Assembly (NCBI RefSeq): GCF_017498545.1
Contig: NZ_CP071793.1
Span: forward strand, 10,472,256 to 10,536,255
DNA from: Sulfidibacter corallicola
GTDB taxonomy: Bacteria; Acidobacteriota; Holophagae; Acanthopleuribacterales; Acanthopleuribacteraceae
Direction: 5' to 3'
Length of the DNA stretch: 64,000 nt
Shown in pieces: positions 54,709 through 62,019 of the stretch; within the stretch, counting starts at the first letter, position 1, and every line of letters begins with the position of its first letter. Made by a program: the position numbers and the translations under genes. The notes beneath the pieces were generated by a model, which saw nothing but the letters and a program-made list of their open reading frames with translations, was not told where the DNA came from and ran no database searches.

Positions 54709-56066
54709 TGCTGGTTTTTCTCATCGATACCACCCTGAAACTCACGCTCATCTTCGGCCTGGCCTGGCTCGCCACCCACCTCACCCGCAAACAGGCATCC
54801 TCCCTGCGCCACTTGATCTGGAAGGCCGCCTTCCTCGGCATGGTCCTGGTTCTACTCGGGTACTTCTTCCTGCCGCGCTACGAGCTGCCGCTCCTCCCGA
54901 TCCCCACTGCGGCCGAAACGGTGGTGCCGGCCACCATGCCCGCCGCCCTCCCCCATGAATCGCCGGCGGTCGGCCACACCACCCGAGCGATTTGGCCCTG
55001 GCCAGCCATCCTGCTTAGCCTGTGGGGGTTGGGCGTTTTTCTGGTGACAACCCGGTTCGCGGTCTCCCTCGTCCAATTGATGGTGTTGGTGAAAAGGGCC
55101 CAGAAGTGTGAGGGTCCGCAATGGCGCGAGCTGGCCTACGAACTGGCGAAAACCTATCGACTGAAAAAACCGCTCGACGTGCGCATCGCCTCGCGCACCA
55201 TCACCCCCATGACGCTGGGCACCCTGTATCCCATGGTCCTCCTGCCGCAGGAGGCCCGATCATGGTCGGACGAACGACTGCGCCTGGTACTCATCCACGA
55301 AATCGCCCACATCAAGAACAAGGACTTCCCGATTCAGCTCCTGGTCCATGGGATCTGTGCGCTCTTCTGGTTCCATCCTTTGGTTTGGCTCGCCGAACGC
55401 CACCTGACCCGCGAACGGGAACACGCCAGCGACGATTGGGTGGTTTTTTCGGGATACAAGGCCAGCACCTATGCCCAACACCTGCTGGAGATCGCCCGGG
55501 TGTTGCGTTCCGGACGACCGACCCCGGTCGGCCTGGGCATGGCCAAAATCTCCGAACTCGAGGGCCGCATGATCGCCCTGTTGAGCGATCGTGCCGATCA
55601 CGGCATGCTTGGTTTGAAGACCCGAATCCAGACCTGGAGCCTGAGCCTCCTGGTTTGCCTCCCACTCGCCGACATCACACCGCTGGCGTTGTCGACACCC
55701 TTCCCCTTGCAGGCCATGGAAGGAAGCAGCGGCCTCATTCCCATCCAGGATCCACGACACGTCTGCATGTTCGCCGACGAGGTCATCGAGAACGGCCCTC
55801 GAGTCAGCAGGGTTCTGGAAATCGACGGGCATCGCTACTACCTGGCCACCAAGGAATGCCTCGAAAGCATCGCGCGGCACTCGGAGATTCGGTTCGCCAG
55901 GGATCCCATGTCCGGTCGTGAGGTCGACAAGGCCAACGCCGTGCTGGCGGTGTACGCCGGCTCCTCGCGCGTCGCCTATTTCGAAAACGAGGAAAACCTG
56001 GCTGAATACAACCGTCGCAAAGCCGGCATGACCCAGCCGGAACGAGATCACGCCGAACGTCCCTAA
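54708..56066 (+). CDS. BlaR1/MecR1-like M56 family membrane metallopeptidase
   Basis: 452 residues from the ATG at 54708 (TGATG overlap with the repressor stop; GTG at 54705 is an alternative). N-terminal membrane spans (TLKLTLIFGLAWLATHL; AAFLGMVLVLLGYFFLP; WPAILLSLWGLGVFLVTTRFAVSLVQLMVLV) precede the cytosolic peptidase motif HEIAH (197-201) and the downstream LAERHLTREREHASDDWVV block. Another span lies near WSLSLLVCLPLADITPLAL. The extracytoplasmic C-terminal part is only about 130 residues and shows no penicillin-binding SxxK/KTG sensor domain, so it is not a standard beta-lactam sensor. Family role: signal-induced cleavage of the partner BlaI-type repressor. A hairpin GCAACCC-AGCC-GGGTTGC follows at 56095-56112. 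Confidence 0.92.
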   Translation: MLVFLIDTTLKLTLIFGLAWLATHLTRKQASSLRHLIWKAAFLGMVLVLLGYFFLPRYELPLLPIPTAAETVVPATMPAALPHESPAVGHTTRAIWPWPAILLSLWGLGVFLVTTRFAVSLVQLMVLVKRAQKCEGPQWRELAYELAKTYRLKKPLDVRIASRTITPMTLGTLYPMVLLPQEARSWSDERLRLVLIHEIAHIKNKDFPIQLLVHGICALFWFHPLVWLAERHLTREREHASDDWVVFSGYKASTYAQHLLEIARVLRSGRPTPVGLGMAKISELEGRMIALLSDRADHGMLGLKTRIQTWSLSLLVCLPLADITPLALSTPFPLQAMEGSSGLIPIQDPRHVCMFADEVIENGPRVSRVLEIDGHRYYLATKECLESIARHSEIRFARDPMSGREVDKANAVLAVYAGSSRVAYFENEENLAEYNRRKAGMTQPERDHAERP

Positions 56067-56250
56067 TCCCGTCCCCACATATCAACCCATCGCCGCAACC
56101 CAGCCGGGTTGCATGGCGGAGCTGCGCCCCGATCCACCGGCCACGCCCACCCCCTCGTTTTCCCAAATCAACGGGTTCCGCCCGTCAGGGGATCGGTGTG
56201 TCCGAAGGTCGACCCCCCACCCATCATTTCAACCACGCCAAGGAGACACC

Positions 56251-57354
56251 ATGACCGTTCGTCGCAATACCCGAACCTGGGTCCGAATCATCCTGATTTT
56301 GGGACTCGCGCTGTCCGCGGGCGCCTCTCTCGCCGGAGATAAGTACCAATGCCCCCCTTGTGGCTGTGCCAAGGATGCGATCCTCTTCGACATGGCCGGC
56401 AATTGTCCCGATTGCTCGATGCCGTTGGTGAAGGCATCCGTCCTGAAGGAACAAAAGCAGCAGCAAAAGAACATGGCCGTTCTCATTTTCGACGGCATGG
56501 AAACGCTCGACATGACCGGGCCCTGGGAAGTGTTCCACCACCAACCGGAACTGAACCTGTTCACCGTTTCCCACGACGGCAAGCCCATCACCTCCATGGG
56601 TCTCAAAATCGCCGCCGACTACAGTCTCGCCAATTGCCCTCCGTCTTCGTATCTCCTGATTCCCGGCGGCGGCGTAAACGCCATGTTGCGGAACAAGACC
56701 GTCATCGAGTGGGTGAAGACCCGGGCCGAAGCCGCCGAGATGGTGTTTTCGGTGTGTAACGGCGCCTTCATCCTGGCCGAAACCGGGTTACTCGACGGCA
56801 AGAGCGCCACGACGTTCCACAGCCTGCTCGACGACCTGGAGCGGGACTACCCCAAGGTGAAGGTCCACTTCGATCGGCGCTGGGTCGACAACGGCAAGTA
56901 CATTACCTCGGCCGGCATCGCATCCGGCCTGGACATGTCGTTCTACGCGGTCCAGAAGTTGTTCGGCAAGGACCGGGCCGAAGGAACCGCCGGCCATATC
57001 GAATACTATTGGAACCAGGACCCGAAGGTGACAATCCACGCCCGGTCGCTGCTACCCGACATGGACTTCCCCGAGGGCACCGATTTCGAGGCCACGACGG
57101 ACACCGGCGACGCCGGCCATTGGCGGATCGAGGGTATCCTGACCCTGCCCAAAACCCACGAGGAGCTGCGGGCCCACCTCGGCGCACAAATGGTGAAAAA
57201 CCAATGGAAGCCCACAAAGGGCAAGCCCAACCAGGCCGAGCATTGGCAGTTCGAGGATCGAGCCGGTCAGTCGTGGCAGGGCAGGATCCAGGCAGAACCG
57301 GTCGGTCGGCACCGCTTCAAGGTATCCCTCGAGATACAACCCAAGTCCCGTTAG
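56251..57354 (+). CDS. Exported DJ-1/PfpI-family protein with an N-terminal metal-binding motif
   Basis: 367 residues from the ATG at 56251 (AGGAG upstream); the in-frame extension from 56113 lacks a good start. A signal-like N-terminus (IILILGLALSAGASLAG) is followed by Cys34-x2-Cys37-x-Cys39 and CPDCSMPLV, resembling the heavy-metal-binding domain seen in P-type ATPases and Cu-efflux proteins. The DJ-1/PfpI (GATase1-like) domain runs from about 75 to 250: MAVLIFDGMETLDMTGPWEVF, LLIPGGGVNAML and the nucleophile elbow VFSVCNGAFILAETGLLDGKSATTFH with Cys169. The last ~80 residues are a separate domain of unknown function (HWRIEGILTLPKTHEELRAHLGAQM). Exported DJ-1 proteins are uncommon. Possible roles are a redox or metal-stress enzyme; the substrate is unknown. 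It follows the BlaI/BlaR1 pair by about 185 bp. Confidence 0.83.
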   Translation: MTVRRNTRTWVRIILILGLALSAGASLAGDKYQCPPCGCAKDAILFDMAGNCPDCSMPLVKASVLKEQKQQQKNMAVLIFDGMETLDMTGPWEVFHHQPELNLFTVSHDGKPITSMGLKIAADYSLANCPPSSYLLIPGGGVNAMLRNKTVIEWVKTRAEAAEMVFSVCNGAFILAETGLLDGKSATTFHSLLDDLERDYPKVKVHFDRRWVDNGKYITSAGIASGLDMSFYAVQKLFGKDRAEGTAGHIEYYWNQDPKVTIHARSLLPDMDFPEGTDFEATTDTGDAGHWRIEGILTLPKTHEELRAHLGAQMVKNQWKPTKGKPNQAEHWQFEDRAGQSWQGRIQAEPVGRHRFKVSLEIQPKSR

Positions 57355-57802
57355 AAGACCCTAGCGGACCGAGCCAAAGGGCCAAAACCTCCACCAAAAG
57401 CTGTCCACTAAATACACGAAAAAACACGAACACGATCGGGGTCCTTCATCCGAATCCCTCACTTCGACCAGGCTTGGCTCACGGGTCCGAAGGGAAAAAA
57501 CCCTTCCTCGACGCTCGCGTTCCCAGGCCGGAAGGTCGACTGGTGGGAGCTGATGAACGACTCTTGGCCTGTCAGACGTAATATTCTGAGAAATAATGAG
57601 ATGTTCACTTGGTAATAAATCGTGGAAACGCCCAATTCACAGGGTAGGAAAAACCTGGAGCCTGCTCAGATGTTACGTGCCGAGGAACCCGAAACCCATC
57701 GAAGAAGCGATTGGTGCACTGGGCAGGCAATCTAGGAACTATCTCGTTCGTGTTTTTTCGTGTATTTAGTGGACAAAAAATTTCCGTGGATTTCGTGGAC
57801 GG
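57355..57802. other. Intergenic region with inverted-repeat arms
   Basis: About 450 bp without a gene between convergent genes. The left arm CTGTCCACTAAATACACGAA near 57402 and its inverted form CGTGTATTTAGTGGAC ending near 57773 enclose about 370 bp, including an inverted fragment of the composite repeat (CCCATCGAAGAAGCGATTGG at 57696). Confidence 0.65.
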
Positions 57803-58210
57803 TCATTGGAGCAGGTCGATGCTCTCCCCCGTCCCATCGATATCCACCGAAAGCGTCGCAAACACCCAAGTCCCCTTGTTTTTCGTGGCATCGACATAAA
57901 TCGTCGCGCTGCCGTTCGGCCCCGAAATGGGAATCGCCAAACCGGCATCCCCCGACGGGCCCGAGACATTGATGGACCCGGAAAGGAACATGCCTTCCTC
58001 GATGGGTGTCCCCAATGCCTCCTGCACGGCCGTGTGGGCCTTGGCTTTTCGAACCGCTTCCTTGTAGACATCGGACGACTTCATCGCGCCGAACACGATC
58101 GCGAGGATGCCCCCCAGGAAGGCGAGGAAGAGCAGGAAGGTGCCGAGACATCCCACCGGTACGAACCATTTCCAATTACGACTCATCCACGATCTGTTTT
58201 GCGATGTCAT
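57803..58210 (-). CDS. Membrane-anchored Coa1-like (cytochrome c oxidase assembly factor) protein
   Basis: 135 residues from the ATG at 58210 (AGGTGG upstream). One N-terminal membrane span (FVPVGCLGTFLLFLAFLGGILAIVFGAM) is followed by a periplasmic Coa1/Tim21-type domain: VYKEAVRKAKAHTAVQEALGTPIEEGMFLSGSINVSG, GLAIPISGPNGSATIYVDATKNKGTWVFATLSVDIDG. The domain is known from mitochondrial Coa1 and many bacterial proteins of unknown function. It is divergent from the nitric oxide reductase operon, which may hint at a role in haem-copper-type oxidase assembly (inference only). Confidence 0.8.
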   Translation of the reverse strand: MTSQNRSWMSRNWKWFVPVGCLGTFLLFLAFLGGILAIVFGAMKSSDVYKEAVRKAKAHTAVQEALGTPIEEGMFLSGSINVSGPSGDAGLAIPISGPNGSATIYVDATKNKGTWVFATLSVDIDGTGESIDLLQ

Positions 58211-58686
58211 GGGCTGCCACCTTTGGTCGTTCGAGCGTTGCGGTCGGTCAGGGCGCGAGGCATCCAGATAATAAAGGCGAGGTCTTCTCTTAGGGATCGG
58301 CAAAGTGGCGGCAAAGCCCTTATTTTTTCCCCGAGGCCCGAAATCACCGAATTCGTGAGCCGAGCAGATCGCCACCTAGCCGAAAGCGGAAAACCCCTTT
58401 TGTGGACCGGATCGGTCCAGATACCGGTTTTCGGTATGACAAGGGTCATAAAGGGAGAGCCGGCCCAGGGCCTATTTTTAGAGCACCGCTGAAGCGTTCT
58501 TCGTCGATCTGCCGGGAAGGATCCCCATGCGAACCCGCGATGATTCGCTGCCGAGACCTGCATGTTCCCGTCTTTTCGCCGCGGCACCCACCTCGTGCCG
58601 TCGGTGGTTTCTCGATCGCTCGGCGATGCCAAGGCCTCTACTTCCCCGTCACGGTTGCGCCGCCGGGGGTTTCGGAAGGAGTCAAT
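58211..58686. other. Divergent promoter region upstream of norC
   Basis: About 475 bp between the Coa1-like gene and norC. No convincing gene, although open frames exist. It holds two dyads listed separately. The ribosome site GGAAGGAG precedes the norC ATG at 58687. Confidence 0.55.
58404..58450 (+). promoter_or_regulatory. Two candidate regulator-binding dyads upstream of norC
   Basis: GGACCG-GAT-CGGTCC at 58404-58418 and TATGAC-AAGG-GTCATA at 58435-58450 are perfect inverted repeats. The second has the 4-bp spacing typical of CRP/FNR-superfamily operators, which commonly control nitric oxide reductase genes, although its half-site differs from the FNR consensus TTGAT. They lie about 240-280 bp before norC. 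Confidence 0.45.
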
Positions 58687-59415
58687 ATGCTATCCAAGTC
58701 TTCCGCTCGCCTCTTTTTCATCGGAGGCACAACCTTTTTCTCGCTCACGTTTCTGGCGCTCACCTGGGATACCGTATCCCAGGTCCCCGAACGTTCCAAC
58801 GCCCATGAGATGAACGAGTCCGTGACCCGCGGTCACGACATCTGGAACGACAACAACTGCATGGGCTGCCACACCATCCTGGGTGAAGGCGCCTACTACG
58901 CCCCCGAACTCACCAAAGTCGTGGAACGACGCGGCGAACCCTGGATTCGGGTCTTCCTGAAAGATCCCCAGGCCATGTTCCCGGGCCGCCGAAAAATGGT
59001 GCAGTACAACTTCACCGAAGATCAGATCACCGACCTGATCGAGTTTTTCAAATGGATCCAGAACATCGACGCCAACGGCTTCCCACCGGAACCCGATCTG
59101 GCACCCAAGGTCCAAAACGCGATGGTCTCGGATCCCAGTGTGGCCGGCGCCACCAGCGGCACAGCCCACGTCATGCCGGAGATGATGAAGACGATTTGTA
59201 TCAGTTGCCATGCGGTCGGCGGCAAAGGCGGCAAGGTGGGGCCGGCATTGGACGATGTGGCCCAGCGCTACAGTCGCACCGAACTCGACCGCTGGCTGGC
59301 GGACCCGCAAGGCGTCAAGCCAGGCACCGGCATGCCCGATCTCAAGCTCTCCGATGAGGTGCGGCGCGAGTTGGTCGAGTACTTGTTGAACCTGAACGGC
59401 GGAGGAAATCAATGA
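58687..59415 (+). CDS. norC: Nitric oxide reductase cytochrome c subunit with an extra haem c domain
   Basis: 242 residues from the ATG at 58687 (GGAAGGAG upstream); an in-frame extension to 58402 overlaps regulatory DNA. An N-terminal membrane anchor (LFFIGGTTFFSLTFLALTW) precedes a NorC domain with Cys58-Met-Gly-Cys61-His62, followed by GEGAYYAPELTKVVERRG and MFPGRRKMVQYNFTEDQ, all typical NorC blocks. Unlike the usual single-haem NorC of about 150 residues, a second cytochrome c domain follows, with Cys171-Ile-Ser-Cys174-His175 and an axial Met candidate near 216 (GTGMPDL). The second haem could take electrons from a soluble donor. It overlaps norB by 4 bp. Confidence 0.93.
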   Translation: MLSKSSARLFFIGGTTFFSLTFLALTWDTVSQVPERSNAHEMNESVTRGHDIWNDNNCMGCHTILGEGAYYAPELTKVVERRGEPWIRVFLKDPQAMFPGRRKMVQYNFTEDQITDLIEFFKWIQNIDANGFPPEPDLAPKVQNAMVSDPSVAGATSGTAHVMPEMMKTICISCHAVGGKGGKVGPALDDVAQRYSRTELDRWLADPQGVKPGTGMPDLKLSDEVRRELVEYLLNLNGGGNQ

Positions 59416-60779
59416 AATACCAATCTCAAAAGGTCGCCTACCTCTTTTTTGCCACCAGTCTGCTGCTTTTGTGCCTGCAGCTCGTGTACGGCTTCATCCT
59501 GGGTTTCGCGCACATGGGCTTCGACGTCCTACACGATTGGATCCCCTTCAACACGGCACGTGCCACCCATACCAACTTGCTGGTGGTCTGGCTGCTGTGC
59601 GGCTTCATGGGCTCGGCCTATTGGGTGATCCCCGATGAGTCCGAACGGGAACTGGTCAGTGTGAAGTGGGCGGTCATCCAGTGGGCTTCGTTCGTGGTGG
59701 TCGGGGTGATCGCCCTGGCCGGGTTCCACATGAATTGGTGGGAAGGCCGCAAGTTTCTGGAAATTCCCCGCCCGTTGGACTACTTCGTCGTGATCAACGT
59801 GCTGCTGTTCCTGGGCCTGATCGGAGCCACCGCCTGGAAGGGCAAACGCTTCACCACGACCGGGATCACCCTGATCATCGGCTTGGTCTCGGCGGCCCTG
59901 CTGTACCTACCGGGCATGATCCACTTCGACAACCAGGTCTTCGACTCCTACTTCCGCTGGTGGGTGGTCCACCTGTGGGTCGAAGGTGTTTGGGAGCTGA
60001 TCATGGGAGCCCTGCTCTCCTACCTGCTGATCAAACTGACCGGAGTCGACCGCGAGGTGATCGAGAAGTGGCTGTACGTGATCGTGGGGATCACCTTCCT
60101 GAGCGGGATTCTCGGCACGGGTCACCACTACTACTACATCGGCGCTCCCGAGTACTGGCTGATGATCGGTGGCATCTTCTCGGCCCTGGAGCCTCTGGCA
60201 TTCCTGGGTATGGCCATCTTCGCCATGGCCATGAGCCGCAAGGGCGGCCGCAAACACCCCAACCGCATCGCGCTGCGCTGGACGCTCGGTTGTGCGGTGC
60301 TCTCGTTCGTGGGCGCCGGATTCCTGGGCATGGCGCACACGCTGCCCCAGGTCAACCTGTGGACCCACGGCACCCTGGTCACCGCCATGCACGGCCACCT
60401 CGCCTTCTGGGGTGCCTACGCGATGATCGTCTTCGCGATGATCATGTACGTGATGCCGCAAATGACGGGCCGCAACCTCTACAACGGCTGGCTGCCGGAA
60501 TGGGCCTTCCTGCTCAGCAACATCGGCATGATCGCCATGACCGGCGCCTTCGCCGTGGCCGGCATCGCGCAGGTCTACCTGGAACGCAAGGTGGGCATGG
60601 ACTTCCTGGACGTGCAGGAGTCGATCGAGGTCCACTTCCTCGGCCTGGTCCTGGCCGCCGTGCTGTTCACCGCGGGGATCTTGATGTTCGTCTGGAACTT
60701 CGTGCAGTTCGGCATTCCCCAAAACGACGTCCTGACTTCCGATGACGAAGAAGGCGTCTACGCCGAGGCGACGGCATGA
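59412..60779 (+). CDS. norB: Nitric oxide reductase catalytic subunit
   Basis: 455 residues, starting inside the last codons of norC. Twelve membrane spans are expected. Key blocks: RATHTNLLVVWLLCG (haem ligand His), HLWVEGVWELIMG (FeB His and the conserved Glu), GTGHHYYYIG (FeB histidines), and HGHLAFWGAYAMIVFAM (haem b and b3 ligands). It lacks the N-terminal extension of quinol-type qNOR, consistent with a cytochrome-c-dependent cNOR. It reduces two NO to N2O in the cytoplasmic membrane for denitrification or NO detoxification. Confidence 0.96.
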   Translation: MKYQSQKVAYLFFATSLLLLCLQLVYGFILGFAHMGFDVLHDWIPFNTARATHTNLLVVWLLCGFMGSAYWVIPDESERELVSVKWAVIQWASFVVVGVIALAGFHMNWWEGRKFLEIPRPLDYFVVINVLLFLGLIGATAWKGKRFTTTGITLIIGLVSAALLYLPGMIHFDNQVFDSYFRWWVVHLWVEGVWELIMGALLSYLLIKLTGVDREVIEKWLYVIVGITFLSGILGTGHHYYYIGAPEYWLMIGGIFSALEPLAFLGMAIFAMAMSRKGGRKHPNRIALRWTLGCAVLSFVGAGFLGMAHTLPQVNLWTHGTLVTAMHGHLAFWGAYAMIVFAMIMYVMPQMTGRNLYNGWLPEWAFLLSNIGMIAMTGAFAVAGIAQVYLERKVGMDFLDVQESIEVHFLGLVLAAVLFTAGILMFVWNFVQFGIPQNDVLTSDDEEGVYAEATA

Positions 60780-61570
60780 CCGCCATGGCCACGCTTCCCG
60801 AGACACCCTATTACCGCGCCACCGGTGGGGAAGTGGCGCTGTTCGAGACCTGTTTCGAACGGCGCCTGCCGCTCCTGCTCAAGGGTCCCACGGGCTGTGG
60901 CAAGTCGCGCTTCGTGGAGCACATGGCCGCCGCGCTGAACCGCCCGCTGATCACGGTCGCCTGCCACGACGACACCACCGCCACCGACCTGCTGGGTCGC
61001 TACCTGATTCGCGGCGATGAAACGGTGTGGTGCGACGGTCCCGTGGCCCGCGCCGTGCGCGAAGGCGCCATCCTGTACCTGGACGAAATCGCCGAGGCCC
61101 GCCCCGACGTGGTCGTGGTGGTTCACCCGCTCACCGACCACCGCCGCGAACTGTTTCTGGAACGTCACGACGAAGTGTTGCGGGCCGGTCCGGAGTTCAT
61201 GGTGGTGGCCAGCTACAACCCCTTCTACCAACGGGGGTTGAAAGAGCTGAAACCCTCCACGCGGCAGCGCTTCGTGTGCCTGTCGTTTCAATACCCCGCA
61301 CCCGCCGTGGAACGCGAGATCCTGATGGGTGAAACCGGGATCGACGCGGCGACCGCCAAAAAGCTGGTCGCCCTGGCCGGGAAACTGCGCCAGGCCGAGA
61401 TGCTGGGCATCGCCGAGGTCCCCTCCACGCGGCTGTTGGTGGATGCGGCCTACCTGCTTTCGGCGGGTCTGCCGCCGCGTCTGGCCTGCCGCACCGCCAT
61501 CGTCGAAGCGCTCACGGACGACCACGAAACCATCAAGGCCATGTGCGACATCGTCGCCCTGTGCTTCTGA
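60776..61570 (+). CDS. norQ: MoxR-type AAA+ ATPase, nitric oxide reductase activation protein
   Basis: 264 residues, overlapping norB by 4 bp (ATGA). Walker A GPTGCGKSRFVEH, DDTTATDLLGRYLI, Walker B ILYLDEIAEARPDVVVVVHPLTDHRR, sensor-1 like VVASYNPFYQRG and the arginine-finger region TRQRFVCL match NorQ/CbbQ ATPases. With NorD it inserts the non-haem iron or otherwise activates the NorBC complex. Confidence 0.95.
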   Translation: MTAMATLPETPYYRATGGEVALFETCFERRLPLLLKGPTGCGKSRFVEHMAAALNRPLITVACHDDTTATDLLGRYLIRGDETVWCDGPVARAVREGAILYLDEIAEARPDVVVVVHPLTDHRRELFLERHDEVLRAGPEFMVVASYNPFYQRGLKELKPSTRQRFVCLSFQYPAPAVEREILMGETGIDAATAKKLVALAGKLRQAEMLGIAEVPSTRLLVDAAYLLSAGLPPRLACRTAIVEALTDDHETIKAMCDIVALCF

Positions 61571-62019
61571 ACGGTGCCCATCCCGCGCCGAGACGCCGCC
61601 ATCACGCGAGGATCGGTGCGCTGGATGGGCATGGTTTCAGATCTCGCGAAGTTGCCCGGCCCAACCTACCGCGGCGACGCCCCTCTCACAAATGCGGAAC
61701 TTCCAAGCAATTCGCTTCGATTAGTTACCCACTTGAAACCCGGTCGCCGGTGTGCCGGCCCACGGTCTGAGCAACGACTCTTGTAACAAACTCTGTAAAG
61801 CTCAAAGATAAAGATAAAAACCTAAAAAGGCGGATGTGCAGGGAGTTCGTCGAAAAATGTCGGCCCGGCGCCCTGGGTGGGCCCGGCACTTACTGCAACG
61901 ACGCCCCTCTCACAAATGCGGGAACTCCCAAACGATTCGCTTCGATTAGTTACCCACCTGAAACCCGGGGCCCCGGTCTGAGCAACGACTCTGTGGTGAT
62001 CTTAAAAAGGAACCTGGCG
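61571..62019. other. Gap between norQ and norD with a duplicated segment
   Basis: About 450 bp that separates norD from the tightly packed norCBQ genes. No gene is seen. It contains the imperfect direct repeat listed separately. A run of short A-rich sequence lies near 61795-61830. Confidence 0.6.
61675..61992. repeat. Imperfect direct repeat of about 100 bp (two copies)
   Basis: Copy 1 at 61675-61781 and copy 2 at 61899-61992 share CGACGCCCCTCTCACAAATG, then ATTCGCTTCGATTAGTTACC, and end with GGTCTGAGCAACGACTCT. Copy 1 has about 13 extra bases before the ending. Copies start 224 bp apart. Each copy lies in noncoding DNA just upstream of norD. Confidence 0.8.

Noticed and set aside
54334-56066. 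Beta-lactam resistance locus
   Set aside because: No beta-lactamase or PBP gene nearby and the M56 protein lacks a penicillin-binding sensor domain.
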